20,905 bases of DNA from Lachnospiraceae bacterium UBA3386 (GTDB lineage Bacteria > Bacillota > Clostridia > Lachnospirales > Lachnospiraceae): the NCBI GenBank assembly GCA_002358875.1, contig DEPS01000208.1, positions 31,767 through 52,671 of the forward strand, read 5' to 3'. Numbering within the stretch: the first letter of the stretch is position 1; the number at the start of each line of letters is the position of its first letter. The notes under the pieces were generated by a model. The model saw only the letters and a program-made list of their open reading frames with translations. It made no database searches and was not told the DNA's origin. The position numbers were made by a program, and so were the translations under genes. Positions 10,803-19,538 of this stretch are shown in pieces.

Positions 10803-13181
10803 CTATCCGTGATGCCTCAAGAAATCTCTTACCTTCCGAAGGCCTGCCCCCGGGAGGGTCTCATCCATAAACCGCCGGTATTTCTGGATGAGCTTCCAGG
10901 TGCGCATGTTGTAGATCTCGTCCAGCATGCGCTGCGCTTCGCCCCCGTCGGCAAAAACCGGGGCTGCCAAGGCGCTTTTCGAAGCGCCGCTTCCGTTTTT
11001 GGCCAGTGCCGCCTCGTATTTCTCCCGGAACCATTCGCTCCTCTTCCAGACCTCCTCCAGCTCGGATTCCTTCGCCTCGAGGCGCAGATAGGTTCCCAGC
11101 GCGTCGTCCACGACGGAGCCGATCCGGCGCAGGGCAGCCGAGGCCTCCCTGCGGGCGGCCTGCTTTTGTCCGTCCCGGACGAGATCCGCAAAAATGTCTT
11201 CCATCCGATGGATCGTGCCCTCCAGCCGGAACCCCTCTTCAATGCGCCGGCGGCAGGCGGCCGACATCTTCTCATAAACTGCCCTGTCAGACAAAAGCTC
11301 CCTGACCGCGTCCGCGTACTGAGAGATTTCCGCCGCATCAAAGCTGCGGACGTCCACGCCCGTCTCCTCATTCTGCATAAGCGGCAGGAGCCTCCCGACC
11401 GACTCATCGATGAGCTCCCCCTGACCGCCCGTATCCGAGGTGATGACCGGCACGCCCATGGCCAGGGACTCGTAGGCTGTCAGGGCGACGCCCTCCTTGA
11501 GCGAACAGAGGAGGGTCAATGCGGCGTCCCTGTACCAGGGGCGCATATCTTCCCGGCGGTTCGCGAAATAGACAGTATTTTTCAGCTTTTCTCTCTTGGC
11601 CGCTTTTTTGAGTTCGGCAAGCTGCGGCCCGTCGCCCACCACGGCGATGGCGGCGCCCGGCAGCTCCTTTTTCAGCTTTTTCGCGATCTCCAGCATCAGG
11701 AAGGGGCGCTTCTGCGGATGCAGGCGGCAGGGAAAGAGGATCATGGGCCGCTCCGGGGCGATTCCCAGCTTCTTTTTTGCCCGCCCCGGTCTGATGCCGG
11801 AGGGATCATAATACGCCTCATCCACGCCGATATAGAGCGTCTCCACGCTTTCCGGTCCGCGCCCGAAATCATGGATCAGGACCTGCCTCGTTTTCTCATT
11901 GCAGACGTACGTTTTTTCCAGGATGCCGCCCATTGCCCCGGAGGTGCGGGCATAGCCGCCCCGCCTCCAGTACCATTCCTCCATGTGGACATAGTCAAGG
12001 ATGGCCAGATCCGGAAACTCCTTCCTCAGCCAGGGAAGAAGGTAGTAGCCATAATAGGAATTGCTCAAGAAGAGGACGTCCACCTCCCTGGATTTGATGA
12101 AATAGCTGACAAACTCCGGCCAGTTTTCCCTGTCCAGAAAATCCGGCAGGCAGAAAATGTCCGCCACATGCTCCTCAAAGCGCTGCTTCCATGTATTTTC
12201 CGCCGCCTGCGTCGTAATAATGCCGATCTCGAAACGGGCTTTGTCCACCCCCGCGCAGAGATCCAGGTTGAAGCGGTCCGCGCCACCCATTTCCAGCCAG
12301 GGAAGGAGCATCAGGACGTGGATCTTCTCATGCGACGCAAAAACCTTCCTGTCCCAGCCGGACGGCTTTGGTTTTGCATACCCGTCCGCCAGCCCCCGGA
12401 TCGGATATTCCTTTGCCCGCACGGATATGTCCGCCGTTTCCGCCGCCTCGCGGATCAGCCTGTCGGCAAGGGCCCTGGTCTTTGGATCCCGCCTGACTGC
12501 CGATAAGACGCCTGTGTCGGTCCTCCTGTACCAGAAGCCGTAGTCATGCGTTTTCACCGGCTTTTTGTGCAGTGAGAGGAGCTTCAGCCACAAACGCCAG
12601 TCCTCGAAGTAATGCTTCGTGATCTCATCATACCGGCCGGCTTCGTTCATAACGTTCTTTCTGATGGCGCCGCAGTACACCAGGAAGTTATAGGTGCGCA
12701 GAAGCTCAGGGTCAAACGGCTTGTCCCAGAGGTATTCCTGGTTCTGAAAACCAATGTTGTTGCAGTAGGACCAGTCATAGTCCGGATTGCATTTCAGGGC
12801 CCAGTACTGCGTTTCCAAAAACGCGGGCGTCAGAAGGTCATCCGCGTCCAGAGGGACGATAATCTCCGTCGTCGAATGCTCGATGGCGAGGTTCCTCGCC
12901 GTGGAGATGCCGCCGTTTTTCTTCCGATAGATCCGGATTCTTTTGTCCCTGGCCGCCAGCCTCTCCAGAATACGGACGCTCTCTTCGTCCGTGCTCCCGT
13001 CGTCCACGATGATCCACTCAAACCAGGGGAAGGTCTGGTTCAGGACACAGTTGAAGGTCTGCTCAAAATATTTTCCCGCATTGTAATAGGGCGTGATGAC
13101 GCTGATCAGCGGCGCGCCGTCTGCGGATAGCCCCCGGTCAAGGAGCTTTCTGCCGGGTTCCTTTGAAAAATCGAACTTCAT
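10803..13181 (-). CDS. Bifunctional GT2-GT4 glycosyltransferase, paralogue 1
   Basis: 792 residues, cytoplasmic or membrane-peripheral, predicted to transfer two sugars to a surface glycan. GT-A/GT2 domain (25-250): LISVITPYYNAGKYF, WIIVDDGSTD (57-65) and the metal/nucleotide-sugar motif LDADD (111-115). GT-B/GT4 domain (286-665): HVLMLLPWLEMGGADRFN, ILFPCRLHPQKRPFL (481-495), VVGDG and the E-x7-E motif E563-GVALTAY-E571 before SLAMGVPVITSD. The C-terminal ~125 residues are charged, helical and partly coiled coil, ending TWKLIQKYRRFMDETLP. The start is the MKFDFSKEPG shared with the downstream-numbered paralogue, with GAGG nine bases upstream; an extension to 13244 would be unique to this copy and would translate a hairpin, so it is rejected. 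Sugars unknown. Last gene of the cluster. Confidence 0.88.
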   Translation of the reverse strand: MKFDFSKEPGRKLLDRGLSADGAPLISVITPYYNAGKYFEQTFNCVLNQTFPWFEWIIVDDGSTDEESVRILERLAARDKRIRIYRKKNGGISTARNLAIEHSTTEIIVPLDADDLLTPAFLETQYWALKCNPDYDWSYCNNIGFQNQEYLWDKPFDPELLRTYNFLVYCGAIRKNVMNEAGRYDEITKHYFEDWRLWLKLLSLHKKPVKTHDYGFWYRRTDTGVLSAVRRDPKTRALADRLIREAAETADISVRAKEYPIRGLADGYAKPKPSGWDRKVFASHEKIHVLMLLPWLEMGGADRFNLDLCAGVDKARFEIGIITTQAAENTWKQRFEEHVADIFCLPDFLDRENWPEFVSYFIKSREVDVLFLSNSYYGYYLLPWLRKEFPDLAILDYVHMEEWYWRRGGYARTSGAMGGILEKTYVCNEKTRQVLIHDFGRGPESVETLYIGVDEAYYDPSGIRPGRAKKKLGIAPERPMILFPCRLHPQKRPFLMLEIAKKLKKELPGAAIAVVGDGPQLAELKKAAKREKLKNTVYFANRREDMRPWYRDAALTLLCSLKEGVALTAYESLAMGVPVITSDTGGQGELIDESVGRLLPLMQNEETGVDVRSFDAAEISQYADAVRELLSDRAVYEKMSAACRRRIEEGFRLEGTIHRMEDIFADLVRDGQKQAARREASAALRRIGSVVDDALGTYLRLEAKESELEEVWKRSEWFREKYEAALAKNGSGASKSALAAPVFADGGEAQRMLDEIYNMRTWKLIQKYRRFMDETLPGAGLRKVRDFLRHHG

Positions 13182-13198
13182 ATAATCATACCTCAAAG

Positions 13199-13227
13199 GC
13201 GGACCAGGGGACGGTTCCCCGGTCCGC
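13199..13227 (-). promoter_or_regulatory. Strong GC hairpin directly upstream of a ribosome binding site
   Basis: GCGGACC (13199-13205) pairs with GGTCCGC (13221-13227), and GGGGA (13207-13211) with TCCCC (13216-13220); one bulged base and a 4-nt loop. On the minus strand it ends four bases before the GAGG of paralogue 1. It may be an intergenic terminator with a weak T run, an mRNA-processing or attenuation element, or a REP-like repeat, since GGGGACGGTTCCCC-type palindromes are common in Clostridia genomes. Confidence 0.6.
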
Positions 13228-13291
13228 TTATTTATGCCTGACATGATTCAGATCCATGAACCTAAGTGTTTCTGCCGTAGAAAGTTTCGCT

Positions 13292-13384
13292 CCTTCACCG
13301 GAGCAGCCGGTTGAGTCCCGGAAGGAGGCTCATGGAGCTGGCGATCAGCGTATTTTGCCCCCTTCACCGGAACAGCCGGTTGAG
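13292..13384 (-). repeat. Direct repeat of a glycosyltransferase 3' end
   Basis: A 24-bp sequence occurs at 13292-13315 and 13361-13384 with one mismatch. The 13361 copy encodes the last residues and stop of paralogue 2 (LNRLFR, TGA). The 13292 copy lies past the stop and reads PGLNRLLR, TGA in one frame, preceded by LIASSMSLL. It looks like the vestigial end of a further paralogue. Confidence 0.65.
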
Positions 13385-15610
13385 CCTGAGGCCAAAGGCC
13401 AGCCGGATGGCCCTGCGGCCCCATTTGGAGTTTGCCATGCGCAAAAGCTCGCTCTTTTCGTCAGAAAAGCCGTTTTTCCAGGAAGCTTCATAAATGTCGA
13501 TCTCGCTGTAAAGGGTTATGAGCTCCGACGGCAGCGCCCCCAGCTGACGCAGGAGGGCGGCTTTTTTATGTCTTTCCTCCCTGACAGGCGGTGAGACCAT
13601 GTCCCGGGGGAGAGTTTCCAGGATCTCCTCCATCCTGTGGATCATGCCGCTCAGGGAGAAGCCTTCTTCGATGCGGTGCCGACAGGCCTCCGACATCCTT
13701 CTGTATTCTTCCCTGTCTGCCAGCAGTTCTCTTATCGTCTCCGTATATTGCCGGATCTCCTTCCGGTCAAAAATCCGTCCGTCCAGATCTGTCTCCTCGC
13801 TCTGCTGCAGGGGCAGGACCCTTCCGACCGTTTCATCGACCAGCTCCGCCTGTCCTCCCGCGTCGGAGGTGACCACCGGTACGCCCATGGACAGAGATTC
13901 ATAGGCTGTCAGGGCGACGCCCTCCTTGAGGGAACAGATCAGGGTCAGCGCGGCGTCCCGGTACCAGGGAAGCATATTGTCCTGTCTGCCCGCGAAATAA
14001 ACGGTTCCTTCCAGCTTTTCCCTCTTTGCAGCCTGCTCCAACTCTGCCATCTGGGAGCCGTCGCCCACGACGGCGACCGCCGCGCCGGGCACTGCATATC
14101 GAAGCTCTTTTGCTATTTCCAGCATCAGAAACGGCCGTTTCTGGGGGTGCAGACGGCAGGGAAAAAGGATCATAGGCCGTCCCGGTTCTATTCCCAGCTT
14201 CTTCTTCGCCAGTCCCGGCTTTATTCTGGCAGGATCATAGTATCTTTCATCCACGCCGATATAGAGCGTCTCCACGCTTTCCTGTTCGCGCCCGAAATCA
14301 TGGATCAACACCTGCCTCGTTTTCTCATTGCAGACGTACGTTTTTTCCAGGATGCTCCCCATTGCGCCACAGGTGCGGGCATAGCCGCCGCGCCTCCAGT
14401 ACCATTCCTCCATGTGGACGTAGTCAATGATGGCCAGATCCGGAAACTCCATCCTCAGCCAGGGAAGAAGGCAATAGCCGTAATAGGAGTTGCTCAAAAA
14501 CAGGACATCCGCCTCTCTGGATCTTATGAAATAGCTGATGAATTCCGGCCAGTCCTTTATATCCAGAAAATCCGGCAGGCAGAAGATGTCCGCCACATGC
14601 TCCTCAAAGCGCTGCTGCCAGGCGTTTTCCGCAGCCTGCGTTGTAATAATGCCGATCTCAAAGCGGGCTTTGTCCAGCCCCGCGCAGAGTTCCAGATTGA
14701 AGCGATCCGCGCCCCCCATCTCCATCCAGGGAAGGAGCATGAGGACATGGGTCTTTTCATGCGACGCGAAGACCTTCCTGTCCCAGCCGGACGGCCCCGG
14801 CGCGGCGTACATCTCCGCCGGTCCGTAAACCGGATATTCTTTTGCCCGAACGGAGATATCCGCCCTTTTCGCCGCCTCGCGGATCAGCCTGTCTGCAAGA
14901 TTCCTGGTTTTGGGGTCTCTCCTCATTGCCGATAAGACTCCCGTATCTGTCCGCCTGTACCAGAAGCCGTAATTGTGCGTCTTCACGGGCTTTTTGTGCA
15001 ATGAGAGGAGCTTCAGCCACAGGTGCCAGTCCTCAAAGAAATGCTTCGCAGCTTCCTCATAGCGGCCGGCTTCATCCAAAACGTCCTTTCTGATGGCCCC
15101 GCAGTACACCAGGAAGTTATAGGTGCGAAGAAGCTTTGGATCGAAGGGTTTGTCCCACAGATACTCCTGGTTCTGAAAGCCAATGTTATTGCAGTAAGAC
15201 CAGTCGTAATCCGGATTGCATTTCAGTGCCCAGTACTGTGTTTCCAGAAAGGCAGGCGTGATCAGGTCGTCCGCGTCCATGGGGACGATGATTCCTGTCA
15301 TGGAATGCTCGATGGCGAGGTTCCTCGCCGTGGAGATGCCCCCGTTTTCCTTCCGATAGGTCCGGATCCTTTTATCCCTGGCCGCCAGCCTCTCCAGGAT
15401 CCGGACGCTCTCCCCGTCCGTGCTTCCGTCATCCACGATGATCCACTCAAACCAGGGAAAGGTCTGGTTCATGACGCAGTTGAAGGTCTGCTCAAAATAC
15501 TTTCCCGCGTTGTAGTAAGGGGTGATGACGCTGATCAGCGGCGCGCCATCTGTGGAAAGCCCCCGGTCCAGCAGCTTCCTGCCGGGTTCCTTTGAAAAGT
15601 CGAACTTCAT
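13364..15610 (-). CDS. Bifunctional GT2-GT4 glycosyltransferase, paralogue 2
   Basis: 748 residues with the same architecture as the gene at 10803-13181: GT2 domain with LISVITPYYNAGKYF, WIIVDDGSTDGE and MDADD, then a GT4 domain with LLPWMEMGGADRFNLELCAG, ILFPCRLHPQKRPFL and E-x7-E in KEGVALTAYES. Over roughly the first 660 residues the two proteins are nearly identical. The ~90-residue C-terminal tail is unrelated to that of paralogue 1 and ends RAIRLAFGLRLNRLFR. ATG 15610 starts MKFDFSKEPG with GAGGG eight bases upstream. In the same frame, upstream codons (RELEDVIGEESLRDEC) are left over from an asparagine-synthetase end and are not counted as part of the protein. It is transcribed before paralogue 1 in the same cluster. 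Acceptor and sugars unknown. Confidence 0.88.
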   Translation of the reverse strand: MKFDFSKEPGRKLLDRGLSTDGAPLISVITPYYNAGKYFEQTFNCVMNQTFPWFEWIIVDDGSTDGESVRILERLAARDKRIRTYRKENGGISTARNLAIEHSMTGIIVPMDADDLITPAFLETQYWALKCNPDYDWSYCNNIGFQNQEYLWDKPFDPKLLRTYNFLVYCGAIRKDVLDEAGRYEEAAKHFFEDWHLWLKLLSLHKKPVKTHNYGFWYRRTDTGVLSAMRRDPKTRNLADRLIREAAKRADISVRAKEYPVYGPAEMYAAPGPSGWDRKVFASHEKTHVLMLLPWMEMGGADRFNLELCAGLDKARFEIGIITTQAAENAWQQRFEEHVADIFCLPDFLDIKDWPEFISYFIRSREADVLFLSNSYYGYCLLPWLRMEFPDLAIIDYVHMEEWYWRRGGYARTCGAMGSILEKTYVCNEKTRQVLIHDFGREQESVETLYIGVDERYYDPARIKPGLAKKKLGIEPGRPMILFPCRLHPQKRPFLMLEIAKELRYAVPGAAVAVVGDGSQMAELEQAAKREKLEGTVYFAGRQDNMLPWYRDAALTLICSLKEGVALTAYESLSMGVPVVTSDAGGQAELVDETVGRVLPLQQSEETDLDGRIFDRKEIRQYTETIRELLADREEYRRMSEACRHRIEEGFSLSGMIHRMEEILETLPRDMVSPPVREERHKKAALLRQLGALPSELITLYSEIDIYEASWKNGFSDEKSELLRMANSKWGRRAIRLAFGLRLNRLFR

Positions 15611-15760
15611 ACATTCATCCCTCAAAGATTCTTCGCCTATAACATCTTCCAGTTCCCTTCTCAGCCACGATTTAATCGGCAGCACAAATCCAGTTTTCCG
15701 TTTTCAAATCCGTAGTTCGAGGTTCTCAATGAAGGAGAGAAAATTTTCAAACTCCAGCAT
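15611..15760 (-). pseudogene. Remnant of an asparagine synthetase C-terminus, with a coupled mini-ORF
   Basis: Reading down from 15703 gives KRKTGFVLPIKSWLRRELED, which fits the conserved late region of AsnB (R-x-K-x-GF-x-x-PI-x-x-WLR-x-EL-x-D). It runs in frame, with no stop, into the start of paralogue 2. Just upstream in the same frame, ATG 15760 overlaps the TAA of the membrane-protein gene (TAATG) and reads MLEFENFLSFIENLELRI before TGA at 15704. So a short coupled ORF, one stop codon and the AsnB scrap are fused to the glycosyltransferase frame. The AsnB match is short and the call is moderate. Confidence 0.45.
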
Positions 15761-17532
15761 TACAAATTTTTCGACATCAAATAGTTCTGAATCCTGTCAA
15801 AGAACAGTTCTTTTTCATCTGGATATATTTCTGACAGCATCTCCTGTACACTGACAATATCTCTCCGCGATAATTCTTTCTGTTTTACCCAGATATAAGC
15901 CGTTACACCTTCATCAAGCACATATGTCCCCACCTTCAGGTATTTTCTCGAAAACTCTGTTTCATTCAAAAAGAGAGTATTCAGGACATTAATGATTTCC
16001 TGTCCATGAGACAAGTGCGTTTGCGCCGTTTCCGTAGAAATAATAATGTCTGCATCAAAAAAAGCCGTATGGAAGCCATCACGCAAATCGACATCAGCTG
16101 CATCCACTATAAAATGCAGCGGAGACTTTGCCCCAAATGCTTTATTGCAGATATCGGAATTTAGAATTACAGAACTTGCAGTGCAGTATACACCTTCCGA
16201 GCCGTTCGTGACCAATTCATCTATCTGAAGGTCAAGCTTCTGAATCTGTTCAATATCATTTCTGTTGCGAGGTTCAACAATATAGGAAACAAATAAACTG
16301 TTCCTGTTAAACAAACTTATTCCAAACTGCATACAGAAGTTTACAAGGATAACTGCGATAAAACAGATTTCTATTGCTTTTTGAAAACTGTACGGCTTTA
16401 CTTTCTCCTCAAGTCCAACGAATCCAAGCAGCATCATCGTCACGATCTGGAAAAGCAGGACGTAATAATGCTGCTGCCCCATATCCTGCATCTTAAAAAA
16501 AACAGATGCCGTCACAATTGTGGATAGCAACAGGCAAACTGTAATTTTGATCTGTTCAAAATTCCTGCAGACAACGATTGAAATCAACACAAAAACAGTT
16601 ATAAGAATACCAAAATGCCTTACCAGTAAAACCCAATTTCCAAGAAATCCCAATGAACTGTAAGCAGAATAAGCCTTGTCGTAGTTATTGAAAAAGTATC
16701 TTCTGAACATTAATGGAAAGGCCAGAAATAATATGGCAAAAGGCGGAATTATGGAAATGCCCATATCAATCAGCTTGATTCCCGCCCTATTCCGGGTTCC
16801 CCTTTTCTCAATCAGCCAATAGGGAACGATAAAGGCTGCCCCGCCTATAATAGCATAAGCAAAATATCGCCTCATCAGGAGAAGAGCAATGATCAAAAGG
16901 GAAATGAGTACATCCCGTTTTATATCCAGTTTATTAAAATCCCTTCTCGATATAACAAGGCAATAAGCCGTCACTAACACAGGACAGCTTGCGATGTCAA
17001 TATAACCGCTAAGCACCGGAAGAAGATACACAGAAAAAAACAGACATCCTGCACAAATGCCGGTCGGACGCTGTTTATGCCAGGCTAAACCAATTCTGTC
17101 CATTACAACTTGTGTCGTTAATAGCAATGCAATAGCATTCGGGATATAGAACAGAATCGTATTTAATATAACGAAAGCTGCGTAGCTGTTTCCACATAGT
17201 TTTAACGGCAGGGCAATAAGTGTTGAAAGAAGCAGGTTGTATTCAGAATAATTGATGGACTGCCACAATGTCTGGAGCATGTTTTTTGCAGACATTTCCA
17301 ACAGGCCTGAATGAATGGTCATATACCAATAAGAGCCATAATCCCAGAAGTAAATAAAGTGTTCATTGAGAACAAAAAGACAGCTGAAAGTCACTGCGGC
17401 AAGGCTCATAACAGAGAAGATCACCCATGCCCTCTTTTCAATTCTTATATGAGCAGTTCCAGCCTTCAGCCCTCTGACAAGCAGACAATAATATGCTATC
17501 ATGAAACATAAGCATACAAAACTTCCTCTCAC
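15760..17532 (-). CDS. Polytopic membrane protein, probable GT-C type glycosyltransferase
   Basis: 590 residues with about ten to eleven hydrophobic segments in the first two thirds and a soluble C-terminal domain of ~170 residues (from about LFVSYIVEPRNRNDIEQIQ). After the second membrane segment there is FIYFWDYGSYWYMTIHSG, an acidic-aromatic loop like the catalytic first loop of GT39/GT83-type polyprenyl-phosphate-sugar transferases. That resemblance is the only hint of function. The start is probably GTG at 17532: AGGAGG lies 10 bases upstream, right after the TGA of the upstream gene (28-bp gap). The longer reading to GTG 17553 would include this site. Its TAA overlaps the next ATG. AT-rich compared with the glycosyltransferases downstream. 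Could also be a repeat-unit polymerase. Confidence 0.75.
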   Translation of the reverse strand: MRGSFVCLCFMIAYYCLLVRGLKAGTAHIRIEKRAWVIFSVMSLAAVTFSCLFVLNEHFIYFWDYGSYWYMTIHSGLLEMSAKNMLQTLWQSINYSEYNLLLSTLIALPLKLCGNSYAAFVILNTILFYIPNAIALLLTTQVVMDRIGLAWHKQRPTGICAGCLFFSVYLLPVLSGYIDIASCPVLVTAYCLVISRRDFNKLDIKRDVLISLLIIALLLMRRYFAYAIIGGAAFIVPYWLIEKRGTRNRAGIKLIDMGISIIPPFAILFLAFPLMFRRYFFNNYDKAYSAYSSLGFLGNWVLLVRHFGILITVFVLISIVVCRNFEQIKITVCLLLSTIVTASVFFKMQDMGQQHYYVLLFQIVTMMLLGFVGLEEKVKPYSFQKAIEICFIAVILVNFCMQFGISLFNRNSLFVSYIVEPRNRNDIEQIQKLDLQIDELVTNGSEGVYCTASSVILNSDICNKAFGAKSPLHFIVDAADVDLRDGFHTAFFDADIIISTETAQTHLSHGQEIINVLNTLFLNETEFSRKYLKVGTYVLDEGVTAYIWVKQKELSRRDIVSVQEMLSEIYPDEKELFFDRIQNYLMSKNL

Positions 17533-17559
17533 AGCACTCTTACCTCCTATCACATAAAC

Positions 17560-19146
17560 TCAATAAACCCCAATAAACAACGTATCTTTGCAAAACACAA
17601 GCTGCTCTTCCGGCAAGAAAGAATCCCATTCTTTTCCCTCAAAATAATGAACCTGTAATTCCTGTGTCAGGTCCACATTTCGAAAGGATCTTCCGCTATA
17701 AAACTCGAGAATTTTTAATCTCTGCCACACTGTTGCCCCAGCCCTTGTGTTAATATCCATATAATGGTCAGGTGCTTCCGGATTTGCGTAAGTAACGGCA
17801 TTGTCTTCTATAAAACAGATTCCTGTAATTGTATTTCCGCTCTTCTCCTCATATCGGCGGATTCGTTCCAGGATTATCATTGCCTGGTATTTGTCAGCGG
17901 TATTGCTGCGAATTTGCTCCACACCGATCTTAAAGATACCTGCCATATTCAAGAACAAAAATATGCATATCAGGCAGACTCCTGCAGACCGGAAATACCT
18001 TCTCTGCCGGCCAGAACGTTTATTTCCCTGTCCTGTCAGACGTCCATTTTTTTTGCCTGAACTGACAGATCGACCCGATTGAAGCTGATAATAATTTTCC
18101 AAATATAATGACATTATTCCGCAGAAAGATAAAAAGGAAAAAAAGCTGAACATAGAACGGGGTGATAACCACCTATCCTTTATTATAATATGGGGAGCGA
18201 ATGGCACCGCAAAACACACTGCTGTCAGCACAAGAACCAAACTGACAGAATCTAACGAACAACGATATTTAAGAAGACATCTAAGCAGCCACAGCAAAAG
18301 GAAAACAGTGAGGACCCCAAGGAAATACCCAAGAAAATGCATTCCTCCTACAAACACTTCCTTAATTCCTTCTACAATCAGATACCGAATATTTCCCATT
18401 ATGCTTTCAATATTAATTAACCTGGCTGTCTGAGGAATAATTCCTGTTATTTTTAAAAAACACTGTGTTAAAATAGACAAAGCTGATGACACCAAAGCCA
18501 CGCCTATCACCCGAAGTATTGATCCAAAACTTCTACTATCAGTTCTAAGTCTTCCTCTTATTGCAGCAATCAGCAACCCCCATATCACAAAATATCCGAT
18601 TACCGCCTGATAGAAACCAAGAGATATGGTCAAAAAGCAAACGGCAAGAATTGTGTTTATAAACCTGTCCCCTGTAAACAGGAACTTCATCGACAAATGC
18701 CCTGTCAGTAACATCCCGCTCCAGTGAATTGCTACGTTCGAGAAAAAAAACATCTCCCCAAATGAAATGTTGATGAAAGCGGGAAGAATAAAGACAAGAA
18801 GGAACTCTCTTAAATAGCAGTCCGAATCATGAAAAGACTGACATACGAGCCCCCAGAGATCATAACAAACCCATGTGATTGTAAGAATAAACAGAATCGT
18901 AAAGGGAAACTGGACCGTTACCGTGTTAATTCCCAGAATATTCATACATGCTTCCATAACAGCACCGCTGATGCGGCTTGATTCCAGTTTCCCGAAAGCA
19001 TTTGACTTCTCAAGAATTTTATAATAATCGGAATACCCATCTGTAGAAAACCTATGTGACAGCATTATTCCATACACAGCAGTCATAATTAACAAGAGAA
19101 GAAGAAAGAAAGGCTTCTCCTGTTTTGTCCCTTCACTTTTTTTCAT
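17560..19146 (-). CDS. GtrII-family membrane glucosyltransferase-like protein
   Basis: 528 residues, roughly ten transmembrane segments, first gene of the polysaccharide cluster. Features of the Glucos_trans_II family seen here: a short cytoplasmic N-terminus and membrane segment, then the luminal HRFSTDGYSDYY loop; MFFFSNVAIHWSGM; a SLGFYQAVIGYFVIWGLL helix pair; and RWLSPRSMFSFFSFLSFCG. A soluble C-terminal domain (about 395-528) follows a Lys/Arg/Gly-rich stretch. Such proteins add a lipid-carried sugar to a growing glycan outside the membrane. ATG 19146 has AGGAGGAGA five bases upstream. The gene is AT-rich with AT-ending codons, unlike the GTPase and GT2-GT4 genes, which fits acquisition by transfer. 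Family call from motif pattern only. Confidence 0.75.
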   Translation of the reverse strand: MKKSEGTKQEKPFFLLLLLIMTAVYGIMLSHRFSTDGYSDYYKILEKSNAFGKLESSRISGAVMEACMNILGINTVTVQFPFTILFILTITWVCYDLWGLVCQSFHDSDCYLREFLLVFILPAFINISFGEMFFFSNVAIHWSGMLLTGHLSMKFLFTGDRFINTILAVCFLTISLGFYQAVIGYFVIWGLLIAAIRGRLRTDSRSFGSILRVIGVALVSSALSILTQCFLKITGIIPQTARLINIESIMGNIRYLIVEGIKEVFVGGMHFLGYFLGVLTVFLLLWLLRCLLKYRCSLDSVSLVLVLTAVCFAVPFAPHIIIKDRWLSPRSMFSFFSFLSFCGIMSLYLENYYQLQSGRSVSSGKKNGRLTGQGNKRSGRQRRYFRSAGVCLICIFLFLNMAGIFKIGVEQIRSNTADKYQAMIILERIRRYEEKSGNTITGICFIEDNAVTYANPEAPDHYMDINTRAGATVWQRLKILEFYSGRSFRNVDLTQELQVHYFEGKEWDSFLPEEQLVFCKDTLFIGVY

Positions 19147-19245
19147 TTCAATCTCCTCCTGTTATGCCGTTTAATTCTGACAGCCTGACCGCCTTTCCTT
19201 CCTCCCTCACGGATCTATCTTGAATCCAAAATCTTACAATTTTTT

Positions 19246-19275
19246 AGTATATCATAACAGGCAAAAGCGATTCAA
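19246..19275 (-). promoter_or_regulatory. Promoter of the polysaccharide cluster
   Basis: TTGAAT (19270-19275), 18-bp spacer, and an extended -10, TG-A-TATACT (TATACT at 19246-19251). It leaves a ~95-nt leader before ATG 19146, in which I see no convincing hairpin. Confidence 0.6.
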
Positions 19276-19341
19276 TGAACTTTTCTTTTATTTGTTCATC
19301 CAGATTTCTTATTCGGAATAGCCACTTTTTTTAATACTCTC

Positions 19342-19370
19342 TTTCACAATCAGAAGATTTGCTCTATATT
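19342..19370 (+). promoter_or_regulatory. Weak candidate promoter for the divergent plus-strand gene
   Basis: TATATT (19365-19370) with TTTCAC 17 bp upstream. The -10 is fair and the -35 poor. The leader to ATG 19539 would be about 160 nt, with no other structure that I can support. Confidence 0.25.
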
Positions 19371-19538
19371 TATATTAAGGACAGCATACCGCATTCGGCA
19401 GTTCCTCCGGTTCCGTGGAATGGCAGCGAAAAACAGGAAGATCTGCATGGGAGCAGGCATCGCTACTGTCATTACAGAGAACGAAAAGAGTTCCTTCGCG
19501 CCAGCCACATATCAATGTTTTCCAAAGGATATCCGTTT

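Noticed and set aside
10809..12506. Long plus-strand open frame (565 codons), with similar ones at 13637-14935, 6184-7380, 5164-6033 and 511-1341
   Set aside because: They lie antisense to well-supported minus-strand genes, have no family resemblance or ribosome binding site, and arise from GC-rich third codon positions.
13182..13244. N-terminal extension of GT2-GT4 paralogue 1 (MSGINKRTGEPS...)
   Set aside because: It translates the hairpin, is not shared with paralogue 2, and the common MKFDF start has a ribosome binding site in both genes.
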